Origin: Lentisphaeria bacterium
GTDB lineage: Bacteria > Verrucomicrobiota > Lentisphaeria > Victivallales > UBA1829
Assembly: GCA_003526375.1 (NCBI GenBank)
Contig: DPDG01000096.1
Span: forward strand, 48,545-112,544
Direction of reading: 5' to 3'
DNA length: 64,000 nt
How positions within the stretch are numbered: the stretch's first letter is position 1; each line of letters starts with the position of its first letter. Of the stretch, positions 8,865 to 17,800 are shown piece after piece. Under the pieces are notes generated by a model, which was not told where the DNA came from, did not search any database, and saw nothing but the letters and a program-made list of their open reading frames with translations. Position numbers and translations under genes: made by a program.

Positions 8865-11800
8865 ATGCACCTGAATGCGAGTTTCCAACGGAGAATCACG
8901 CCTTTGCTGTTGTCACAGTTCTTCGGAGTGTTCAATGACAACGCATATAAGATGTTCGTCGTTCTCGCCGTATTCGGGGGCAGCGTCGATTATTTCCAGA
9001 ATTCGGCATTTCTGTTCGTTCTGACCGTGGCTTATGTCCTGCCGTTCCTGCTTCTGGGCGGCCCGGCGGGAAATCTCTCCGACAAAATGCCGAAACGCAG
9101 CATCCTGATCCTGACGAAAGCCGCGGAATTCGCGGTCATGGTCCTCGGCACGGTCTGTTTCGTCCATACCGGAGACTGGGGGATTTTCCCATTGATGGCG
9201 GTCATGTTCCTGATGACGGCGCAGTCTTCCTTTTTCAGCCCGGCATTCAACGGCATTCTGCCTGAAACCTTTCCCGAACATGAACTTTCGCGCGCCAACG
9301 GCTATGTCGGAATGTTCACCTTCATAGCGGCGATCATCGGCGCAGGCAGTGCGCCGGTTCTATGGACCATATTCAAAAAGGACCTGATGGTCTGCGGAGA
9401 GCTGATGTGTCTCTTTTCGGTCTCCGGATTCTTCATTTCACTTCTGGTTCTGCCCGTTCCCCCGCAGAAAAGCAGGAAGAAGCAGAGTATACTGAAAAGC
9501 ATCCGGGCAGGCTGGAAAGCCGTCACGGAAAACCGCGGGATTTTCATTTCCGCACTCGGCGACACCTTTTTCGTATCCATCGGAGTCGCGATTCAGACTC
9601 TGATCATCATCTTTGCAAAGTTCACACTGGACTCCACCCCGATGGAACTGAGTGCGCTGCTTCTCGCGCCCGCCCTCGGCATGGGGATCGGCTGTTATCT
9701 CGCGGGGTTGCTCTCCGGCAATAAAATCGAGCTGGGGCTCGTTCCGTTCGGCGGGCTCGGCATTGCGCTGTTCCTGCCGCTTGCCGGTTACTTCCCCGGC
9801 TCCGCCGTTCCCGTCATCGAAAGATTCGGACTCGTTCTCCATCTCTGGGCGCTGCTTTACCTGCTGCTTGCCGGAATCGCCGGAGGACTCTTCATCGTTC
9901 CGTTCCGCGCCTATTTCCAGCAACGGGTTTCGCCGCAGTCCCGCGGCGCGGCGCTGGCATTCAGCAATGTTCTCACGTTCGGGGGAGTATTGATTTCCAG
10001 CGCCGTCGTTTTCCTGCTGATCGCAGGCGCGGCAACGAATGTTCCGGGATTGCCGGCATGGGTTGACGCACTTGTCCGCCACATGCCCTCCTTCGCGCCG
10101 CCGACACTGTTTCTGGCGGTCTCGCTGATGACCCTCGTGTTTCTGTTCGCCATCATGCGTCTCATGCCGGATTTTCTGGTGCGGAGTTTCATTTTCCTGC
10201 TGACGCATACGCTCTACCGCCTGAAAGTCACCGGAGAGGAGCGGATACCCGATCATGGTCCCGCTCTGCTGGTGTCGAACCATGCCTCGTTCGTGGACGG
10301 TTTCATGATCAGCGCATGCACTTCGCGACGCATCCGGTTCCTGATGCACGAGGATTACTATCAGATACCTCTGCTGAATCCGTTTGCGCGCTTTGCCGGG
10401 TTCATCGAGGTTCCGCGCCTGAACCGCATCAAGAGCATGAGCAATATGATCGGGAACGTAAAGGACGCCTTGCGGCAAGGGGATATCGTATGCGTGTTCC
10501 CGGAAGGCAAGATCACGAGAAACGGCATTATGGACGAGTTCCGCGGCGGTTTCAAGGCGATGCTTCCGGATGACGTCCATGTCCCCGTGATTCCGGTCCG
10601 CATCGGCATGATATGGGGCAGTATTTTCAGCTATTACTACGGCAGGCTCAAACTCCGTTTCCCGAAAGAGCTCCCGCATCCGGTCACGATCTCTTTCGGC
10701 AAGCCGGTTCCGCATGGAATCACCGCCTATGAGTTGCGCCAGACCATTTCCGAGCTTGCGGCGGACACCGATATGACGCCGCGTCCCTCGGAACGCCCCC
10801 TGCACTATCAGATCGCCAGACATGCGAAGCTGACCCCGTTCCGTGTTCTTGCCTGCGATTACGGAGGAAGCGAAACGACCGCGTTCCAGTTCTATGTGCG
10901 TTCGGCAATTCTCAGCCGCAAAATCCGCGAACTTATCGCGCCCGACTGCGAATATGTCGGCGTGATGATGCCGAACTGCACTGCGGCGGCAATTGCAACC
11001 GTCGCAGTCATGATGGCGGACAAGGTTCCCGCGATGATGAATTTCACGGCATCGCACGACGCAGTGCGCAGCGCCATTGACAAGGCATCCATTACTCACA
11101 TCCTCACCAGCAGGAAATTTCTCTCGAAGATCAAAATGGAGCCGCTTCCGGAAATGGTGTTTCTGGAGGATATTGCGGCGGGAGTCACGCGCAGGGAAAA
11201 GATTCTGATGACTCTTGCGGCGGCGCTGCTTCCGCATCAGGAGTTCATGAATATTCTTTCCCCCGCCAGTCACAGGGATGTCATGCGGACCGCAGTCATC
11301 CTGTTTTCCAGCGGTTCCACGGGAATCCCGAAAGGAGTCATGCTTTCGCATCACAACTTCAACAGCGACATCCATTCATTCCTGAAAGTCATGAACTGGA
11401 CGGACGGCGATTCCGTCCTCGGAAGCCTGCCGCTGTTCCACGCATTCGGGCTGAACACCTGCTTCTGGCTGCCTCTGATGATCGGCTGCAAAGTTGTCTA
11501 CGTCACAAGCCCGCTCGACAGCGAGGCGGTCGGGAAAGCCGTGGAAAAATACCAGTTGACCATTCTGCTGGCAACGCCGACTTTCATGCAGAACTATATG
11601 CGGAAATGCAAACCGGAACAGTTCAAGTCCCTGCGTCTCGCCATCGCAGGCGCGGAGAAACTGCGGACGGACATCTCCGCAAAATTCGAGTATATTTCCA
11701 ACGGCGAGCGCGTCCTCATTGAAGGTTACGGATGCACGGAACTTTCCCCGATCGTCGCAATCAACATCGGTTCCTCGGTGCTTGACCTGGGAAAACAGTA

Positions 11801-12386
11801 CGGCAAAAAGGGAAGCATCGGCCCCGCCATGCCGGGCATCTGCGCGCGAATCGTCGATCCGGTAACACGTAAACCGCTGCCGCAGGATACCGAGGGGCTG
11901 CTGGTCATCAAAGGCCCGAATGTCATGCAGGGATATCTCGGAGAACCGGAGCTGACGGCGGAGGCGGTTCAGGACGGCTGGTACAACACCGGCGACATTG
12001 CACGCATCGACGGCGACGGCTACATCACGCTCTGCGGCAGGCTTTCCCGCTTCAGCAAAATCGGCGGCGAAATGGTTCCCCACGAGCTGGTGGAATGTGC
12101 GATCAACGAAATCATCGGAACGGATGAAAAAGTCGCCGCAGTCAGCAGCATTCCCGACCCGCAGAAAGGCGAGGCACTGATCGTGCTTTACACGAAACTG
12201 CCTGTATCACCGGAAAAGATCATTGAGGAGATGCGTGCGTGCAAAATCACGAATCTCTGGATTCCGAAAGCGGCGAACTTCTACAAGATCGACGCCATTC
12301 CGATGCTTGGCAGCGGCAAACTGGATCTTGTCGCGCTGCGCGCCGAAGCGGACAAGATCGCAGCACGGGTTCAGAAGAATTCCTGA
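8865..12386 (+). CDS. Fusion of lysophospholipid transporter-like MFS, PlsC acyltransferase and acyl-ACP ligase
   Basis: 1173 residues with three domains. Residues 1 to about 430 form a twelve-helix MFS unit like LplT (FFGVFNDNAYK near the N-terminus). Residues about 440-640 form a PlsC-type acyltransferase with the HX4D motif in NHASFVD (about 471) and FPEGKITRNG. Residues about 650-1173 form an AMP-binding ligase with SSGSTGIPKG (about 813) and YNTGDIARIDGDGYI. In E. coli LplT and Aas are separate proteins that import and re-acylate lysophospholipids at the inner membrane; here they are one chain. Reaction by homology: acyl activation on ACP, then transfer to lysophospholipid. All catalytic motifs look intact. 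Confidence 0.9.
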   Translation: MHLNASFQRRITPLLLSQFFGVFNDNAYKMFVVLAVFGGSVDYFQNSAFLFVLTVAYVLPFLLLGGPAGNLSDKMPKRSILILTKAAEFAVMVLGTVCFVHTGDWGIFPLMAVMFLMTAQSSFFSPAFNGILPETFPEHELSRANGYVGMFTFIAAIIGAGSAPVLWTIFKKDLMVCGELMCLFSVSGFFISLLVLPVPPQKSRKKQSILKSIRAGWKAVTENRGIFISALGDTFFVSIGVAIQTLIIIFAKFTLDSTPMELSALLLAPALGMGIGCYLAGLLSGNKIELGLVPFGGLGIALFLPLAGYFPGSAVPVIERFGLVLHLWALLYLLLAGIAGGLFIVPFRAYFQQRVSPQSRGAALAFSNVLTFGGVLISSAVVFLLIAGAATNVPGLPAWVDALVRHMPSFAPPTLFLAVSLMTLVFLFAIMRLMPDFLVRSFIFLLTHTLYRLKVTGEERIPDHGPALLVSNHASFVDGFMISACTSRRIRFLMHEDYYQIPLLNPFARFAGFIEVPRLNRIKSMSNMIGNVKDALRQGDIVCVFPEGKITRNGIMDEFRGGFKAMLPDDVHVPVIPVRIGMIWGSIFSYYYGRLKLRFPKELPHPVTISFGKPVPHGITAYELRQTISELAADTDMTPRPSERPLHYQIARHAKLTPFRVLACDYGGSETTAFQFYVRSAILSRKIRELIAPDCEYVGVMMPNCTAAAIATVAVMMADKVPAMMNFTASHDAVRSAIDKASITHILTSRKFLSKIKMEPLPEMVFLEDIAAGVTRREKILMTLAAALLPHQEFMNILSPASHRDVMRTAVILFSSGSTGIPKGVMLSHHNFNSDIHSFLKVMNWTDGDSVLGSLPLFHAFGLNTCFWLPLMIGCKVVYVTSPLDSEAVGKAVEKYQLTILLATPTFMQNYMRKCKPEQFKSLRLAIAGAEKLRTDISAKFEYISNGERVLIEGYGCTELSPIVAINIGSSVLDLGKQYGKKGSIGPAMPGICARIVDPVTRKPLPQDTEGLLVIKGPNVMQGYLGEPELTAEAVQDGWYNTGDIARIDGDGYITLCGRLSRFSKIGGEMVPHELVECAINEIIGTDEKVAAVSSIPDPQKGEALIVLYTKLPVSPEKIIEEMRACKITNLWIPKAANFYKIDAIPMLGSGKLDLVALRAEADKIAARVQKNS

Positions 12387-12394
12387 TAAGAGAA

Positions 12395-12739
12395 TCAGCG
12401 CACCGGCGTATAATTGATCTCGGAAGTCTCGTCCGTTGCCTCCAGCTTGAATATGACGGGGCGGAGCCCGTCGTTGCAGGAACAGATCGCCACACCGGGG
12501 ACACGGATCCAGTCCCCGTAGTAGAACAGCCCTCTTTCCGCGCCGTGGGCAAGGGCGAACACATACTGGTAAATTGCTTTCCATGCCTCGTCGCAAAAGC
12601 CTTCCGGTTTGGCGTAATCCGCATAAAAGACCTGTCCCGCTTTCAGCATGGGACACGCCTGCAGGCCTTCCACGCCGTATTCTTTTGCCAGTTCCGCATC
12701 CAAAGTTGTCTTCAATACCGTGATTCTGACTTTTTTCAT
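12395..12739 (-). CDS. TIGR04076-like small protein of unknown function
   Basis: 114 residues from an ATG preceded by GGAGG at a spacing of 5-6 bases. A longer frame to 12853 exists but has no ribosome-binding site. The layout, with MKKVRITVLKTTLDAELAKEY, then GLQACPML.AGQVF, then a central Trp and CSCNDGLRPVIFKLEA, resembles the short TIGR04076 family, which has no known function. Four cysteines are present, two in CSC near the C-terminus. It ends 8 bp from the end of the convergent fusion gene. Confidence 0.7.
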   Translation of the reverse strand: MKKVRITVLKTTLDAELAKEYGVEGLQACPMLKAGQVFYADYAKPEGFCDEAWKAIYQYVFALAHGAERGLFYYGDWIRVPGVAICSCNDGLRPVIFKLEATDETSEINYTPVR

Positions 12740-12758
12740 ATTCGACCTCCTGAATATT

Positions 12759-12786
12759 AATATAAACCGGGGAGAACATTTCTCAA
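12759..12786 (-). promoter_or_regulatory. Promoter of the TIGR04076-like gene
   Basis: On the minus strand: TTGAGA (12786-12781), 16 bases, TATATT (12764-12759), 20 bases before the ATG at 12739. Confidence 0.6.
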
Positions 12787-12837
12787 GAAAAATGATATAA
12801 AAACAGAACCGCAGTTCTGCAAAAGCCGGTAACAGGC

Positions 12838-12866
12838 TTGACATCTTCCGCAATCCTTGCTATTTT
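12838..12866 (+). promoter_or_regulatory. Promoter of the AGE-family epimerase gene
   Basis: Consensus TTGACA (12838-12843), a 17-base spacer and TATTTT (12861-12866), about 40 bases before the start codon. This is the clearest sigma-70-like promoter in the left half of the window. Confidence 0.75.
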
Positions 12867-12907
12867 TATAACGGAAAAGAAAACAGGCATAATACATGGA
12901 GGGAAAC

Positions 12908-14080
12908 ATGTCATTTTTCAAAGAAACTGCAGAACGTTATGAATCTGAACTTCTGAACTCGATTATCCCGTTCTGGGAGCAGCACAGCATTGACTCGGAA
13001 TATGGAGGTTTTCTGACCTGTCTCGAACGCGACGGAACAGTTTACGACACGAACAAATACATGTGGATGCAGTGGCGCGAAGTCTATCTGTTCGCAGTGC
13101 TTTACAACTCCGCATTCTCGCAGAAACGCTATCTGGAATATGCGGACAACGGATTCGATTTTCTGACGCGTTCCGGCAAAAAACCGGATGGCAGCTACTA
13201 CTTCTCTCTGAATCAGGCGGGAAGCCCCGTCTCCACCGAGATTCCCGACGGCGCCGAAATTTTTTCGGAAAGTTTTGCGGCAATCGCCTGCGCCGAACTT
13301 TACCGCGCGACAGGCAAAACCTGTTACCGGGACGAGGCTCTCCAATGCTGGAAAATCTACTGGAACAATGTCGGAAAATCGGAACAGAATCCGGTTCTTC
13401 CGGGCGGCACGCCTTATAAGAGATTCGGTCATTACATGATCGCGCTCAATGTCCTGCAGATCATGAAAACGGCGCTTCAGACGGATGAATTCAATAAAGA
13501 GCTGGAATTCACGGCACGCATGGTCTTTGAGTTCTGCAACCCGGAATTCGGCATCATTCAGGAGAGAACCAAGGCGGACGGCTCGTTCGATCTGAATTCA
13601 CCGGAGGGACGGCTCGCCAATCCGGGGCACGCACTGGAAAGCATGTGGTTCATGATGGAGTATATCCGCAGTTCCGGCAAGAAGATCCTGCTCGACCGGA
13701 CCTTGAAACTCACGGTCAACACACTGCGCTACGGGTGGGACAAGGAACAGGGCGGCATCATTTCTTTCCGCGACGTTCTCGGCAAACCGCTTCCGGAAGA
13801 CAGGCAGATGCAAAAGACATGGTGGCCGCAGAATGAAGCGGCAATCGCGGCGCTCTCCGCCTATGAAATGAGCGAAAACGAGGAGTTTCTTGAGTTCTTC
13901 CGCAAGATCGACGCATTTGCATGGAAATACCTGCGCGACACGGAATACCCGGAATGGTTCTCCTGCGTTGCGATCGACGGCAAACGGGTGCATACCTATA
14001 AAGGAAGCCGCTGGAAAGGCCTGTTCCATCTGCCGCGTTATCTGCTGAAATGCGCGGAGATCTGCCGCAGACTCGAATAA
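12908..14080 (+). CDS. N-acylglucosamine 2-epimerase family sugar epimerase/isomerase
   Basis: 390 residues forming the (alpha/alpha)6 barrel of the AGE family, which epimerises GlcNAc/ManNAc, cellobiose or mannose at C2. Visible signatures are SEYGGF..CLERDG near the N-terminus, WMQWREVYLFA, PGHALESMWFM (about 239), WWPQNEAAIAAL (about 305) and RWKGLFHLPR (about 368), which supply the conserved active-site His, Glu and Arg positions. I chose ATG 12908 because GGAGGG sits 4-9 bases upstream; the ATG at 12896 would overlap that site. Stand-alone unit with its own promoter. Substrate uncertain: AGE, cellobiose 2-epimerase and mannose isomerase are hard to separate by eye. Confidence 0.88.
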   Translation: MSFFKETAERYESELLNSIIPFWEQHSIDSEYGGFLTCLERDGTVYDTNKYMWMQWREVYLFAVLYNSAFSQKRYLEYADNGFDFLTRSGKKPDGSYYFSLNQAGSPVSTEIPDGAEIFSESFAAIACAELYRATGKTCYRDEALQCWKIYWNNVGKSEQNPVLPGGTPYKRFGHYMIALNVLQIMKTALQTDEFNKELEFTARMVFEFCNPEFGIIQERTKADGSFDLNSPEGRLANPGHALESMWFMMEYIRSSGKKILLDRTLKLTVNTLRYGWDKEQGGIISFRDVLGKPLPEDRQMQKTWWPQNEAAIAALSAYEMSENEEFLEFFRKIDAFAWKYLRDTEYPEWFSCVAIDGKRVHTYKGSRWKGLFHLPRYLLKCAEICRRLE

Positions 14081-14090
14081 AAAACGGGAC

Positions 14091-14121
14091 TGACGGAATC
14101 GGAACGGATTCCGAACCGTCA
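14091..14121. terminator. Hairpin between convergent genes
   Basis: TGACGG and TCGGAA pair with TTCCGA and CCGTCA around a CGGA loop, with a small asymmetric bulge. It lies between two convergent genes and could end both transcripts. There is no T-run on either side, so it is not a classical intrinsic terminator. Confidence 0.45.
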
Positions 14122-14129
14122 TCAGGCAT

Positions 14130-14873
14130 TCAGTGATTGACCGGATCAAAGTTGGCTTTCCAGATGCGGATTGCACGACTATAATCATTTCCCGCATAGA
14201 ACATCGACAGCGGATTCTGAGCCACATGCCCGTCCGTATAAAGATGATTCGCCCGGTTGTTATGGACAAAACCCATCAGGACCTCATTCCCGGCGGAATA
14301 TCCGGGAATCTGGCTGACTGTGAAACGATGCGGATTGCTGCCGTATGTTTTCGGGCGCTCTCCGAGCGCAATCACCTGAGAGGGACGCCTGATCTTTTCC
14401 GGACGGATCACTCTTTCCGGCTCATCAAAACGGCCGCTGATGCCGTAAATACCGAATCCGCTCATGCCGTAGGCAAGATTGTAAGAAGGCAGACGCCCGT
14501 TCTCGCCTGCGGAATAAGTGAAGTTCTCCGTCTCGGGACAAAGCAGAAAACTTTTTGAAGTTACATCTTTGCTTAGATTTTTTACATCAAAGTATCCATC
14601 CCGCATCATACGGCTCCACCAGGCGGTAGACATCTTGCTCTCATCCTCCATGACCGGCCAGACCCAGAAGCCTGTATCATTGATATAATTCTGCATGGAC
14701 AGCGCCATCTGTTTCTGATTATTTGCGCACGAGATGGCTTTTGCCTTGTCACGGGCGGCACTCAGCGCCGGCAGAAGCATTCCCGCCAGAATCGCTATGA
14801 TTGCAATCACAATCAAGAGCTCTATCAGGGAAAAATTAACGGTTTTACGATGGCAAGACGGTAAAAACTTCAT
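14130..14873 (-). CDS. Pseudopilin with prepilin-type N-terminus and H-X9-DG C-terminal motif
   Basis: 247 residues. A short basic leader ends before FSLIELLIVIAIIAIL (from residue 14), the prepilin peptidase cleavage and methylation signal followed by the hydrophobic helix. Near the C-terminus His204, nine residues, then Asp-Gly at 214-215 fits the H-X9-DG motif. The AAGGAGG site 6 bases before ATG is strong. It is the last gene of the minus-strand glycosidase operon, 17 bp after the 1329-aa enzyme, suggesting that enzyme and pilin are made together and act at the cell surface. No pilus or type II secretion machinery genes are in the window. Confidence 0.88.
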   Translation of the reverse strand: MKFLPSCHRKTVNFSLIELLIVIAIIAILAGMLLPALSAARDKAKAISCANNQKQMALSMQNYINDTGFWVWPVMEDESKMSTAWWSRMMRDGYFDVKNLSKDVTSKSFLLCPETENFTYSAGENGRLPSYNLAYGMSGFGIYGISGRFDEPERVIRPEKIRRPSQVIALGERPKTYGSNPHRFTVSQIPGYSAGNEVLMGFVHNNRANHLYTDGHVAQNPLSMFYAGNDYSRAIRIWKANFDPVNH

Positions 14874-14890
14874 GGCAGCCTCCTTGAATA

Positions 14891-17800
14891 TTATTTGTCA
14901 TCCCACAACAGCATGACCGGCCACAGATGCGGGTTGTTGTAGGAGCCGGTGCCGTCCGGCGTCAACGTCAGACAACTCTTCACATTTCCTCCGGCGTCAT
15001 CGCGGTCATTGACAAACAGCGAGAACCCGAACGCGCTTCCTTTCTTCAAACGGATCGGAAGAAGGTATTTCGCGGGGAATACCGCCTCATAGACGTATCC
15101 GCCGGCTGTACGTGTGAACTTTGCAGGAATCTCCGGCTCGAAAGCCTTGTTGCGCGGTGCCGTCGTTCCCAGCGTCAGCTGAATATCCGGCTGGAGATTG
15201 CGCCAGACACGGGCGGAAGTTCCGGCGGCGTCCGGGAACACGGCATAATCATAATCGTCACCGTCGAATCCGCGCGTCTTTTTCAGCCGGGCGTTGAGCA
15301 GGGTATCGAAAAAGATCTGCAACGAATCGTTATTCCAGCGTTTCTCGCCGGCGGCATATTCCTCGTGGAAGAAACGGTCGTCTCTGACATTCACCCGGAT
15401 GTAAAGATTGTTCTCATCCCATGCAAGCTGGTAACTTCCGGAGAAATCCGATTCCGAAACGGGTTTGACTTTATTGACAAACGGGACTTCCGGAATCCGG
15501 TTCCAATCCGGCGCTCCCGTAATTTTACGGCAGACAATTCCCTCGAATTCCAGCGTGTCGCTTAATTTCCGGTCGATCGTCACCGTGACCTTTTCTTTTG
15601 TCATCCGGTCGGCGCGCAGCACCTCAGGCAGAGCCTGTTCGATATTCTTCTTTTCATTCGGGGCAACCGCAACCTGTTCCACCTTTCCGTTTACAGTCAT
15701 TTCCCCACGGAACTCCCGCGACAGCAGATTGCTCAACTCAATATGGAAACGGTCCGGCGCAGTCGGGCGCATGGACATCTCCACGGGCAGTTGATCGCTT
15801 CCGCTGACGGGCACCGCTCCGGTAAACGCCTTTGCCATCTCCGCCAGTGTTCCCGGTCTGCCTCTGAAAAACATCGGGAACGGTCCAACGGCAAAACGCA
15901 GTCTTCCGTCCGCTCCGATCGCGGGACGGCGCGCGCCTTCCATAAAATCAAAAATCTCAGGCAGTCCCTTTCCGAAATCCGCAGAAGCGATCATCGCCGG
16001 AATCGCCCCGCTGTCCATTCTCGGATCATGGCTCCATACCGCCGCCACCGGACGCTTCTGCGCGTCTTCAAACAGATAACAGCGCACGTAGGGGGCAAAG
16101 CGGATATCCTGTCTGAAACGGGAATCTCCAAGCAGATGCGCCAGCGTGTTGACCGCTTTCTGCATGGCGAACGGTGTCAGGCTGATATCCATGCCGAATG
16201 TCCTTGAACTGACCAGCGCCAGCGTGACAAACGAAACTCTGTCGCCGTATTTCAGAGCCGCCAGCCATGTTCGCGCATCATGAGCCGCGCTGATCTTCTC
16301 GGTCCAGCCCATGTCATAGGAAAGCGGGCCGTACATCCAGTTGTTGATTCCGTTCCACTGGGACTTGTAAAGCCCCCACTGCGGAACGCTGTAAAGATTA
16401 TAATAACCGCCTTCCGGCAGGAAAAGCTGTTTTCCCTCATAACCGTACTGATCCATGATTTTCAGAATGGAATCGAGATCGGAGTCCAGATCGGGGTTTT
16501 CCGGCGACTCTCTGTAAATATGAATTGCCAGCAAATCGAATTTTACACGGCCGTCAACAGCCTTCAGGAAACGTTCCAGAGAATGGATTCCGCTCTGCGG
16601 CGAGGCATTGCAGGGAATCTGCCCGCCGACCACCTGCGCTTCGGGATTGGCTTTCTTCACGGCATTGTAAAATGCGATCTGCAATGTTACGTATTTGCTG
16701 AATTCCTCATCCGATGCGGAAAGCCCGGCAAACGCAGGAGCCGCCGCGTCGTCTTCTCCGCCCATCGACCAGCGTTTGACCCATGGAAACGCCTTGACTC
16801 TTGCCTGCACCGCGGCATCGAAACGTTTCAGGTAATCTTCCGTCAATTTTCCATCCGGATTCTCATCGCGGAAATCTTTGATCAGAGGCTCCACACGGTC
16901 ATGCGCCCTGTTCATGGCGGCATTGGGGTAGATCCAGAAATGGCTCCGGTTCGTTTTTCCGCGCGTGCACATTGCCGTATGGGAAATATCCATGCCGAAT
17001 TTCCGGTACATATCGGCGGTTTCCTTGAATTCCTGGTGAAACCAGCCCTTGCCGCCCATGCCGAGCTGTCTGCACCGCTGAAGTATTGCGGGGAAATCCG
17101 CCTGCGAGGAAAGATAGCTGTAATCAATACAGAACAGATTTTTCAGGCGGTGGGTATTGTTCATGAAGTCCATGACGGAAAAGCGGTGGAAATCATAAGT
17201 TTTCCTGCCGTTTTCCAGTTCATAATCTGTTCGGACGACAAAAACGCCGCGGTCCGTCTTCAGGTCCGGCAGCCCGATCTCGCTGCCGTCCTGAAATGTA
17301 AACTCTTTCCGATAAATTACGTTGCCGAAAAAATCCATGACGGAAAGTTTTCCTTTCCCGGGAGCTTCGGCAGAAACCTTCAAACGAGCCTGCAAAGGTC
17401 TGCCCGTTTCAACGAAATGATCCTCTGCCGAAGTAAGCAGAGCCGATTCCACCGGACGGTTCACATAAGCGGTGGCGACGGAACCGCGTTCCAGTTGCAT
17501 TCCGTCAATCCATACCTCGCCGTCGCCGGTCGGAGAAGTCACGTTCATACTGAAAACCAGCGGCATGTCGAAAGGCACCTTGACAGGCAGGACGATTCTC
17601 CGCCATTCTCCGCCGACCTCAGTCCTGGTTTTCGCCAGAGCGATCCAGCGGTCCCCGCCCCGTTTTACATCTTCGGGCATACAGGTTTTCGCCGCCCACA
17701 CAGAAATATCCTGTCCTTTCCTGTTTCCCTTTACATAACAACTGAAAACATAATCGCCCGGTTCCACCGGCACCGGAAAAATGCTGACGTCTCCCGCCTC

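Noticed and set aside
9438..11375. 645-codon antisense frame within the acyltransferase fusion gene
   Set aside because: Shadow of a GC-rich coding strand; highly charged, no motifs, and the sense frame has clear domains.
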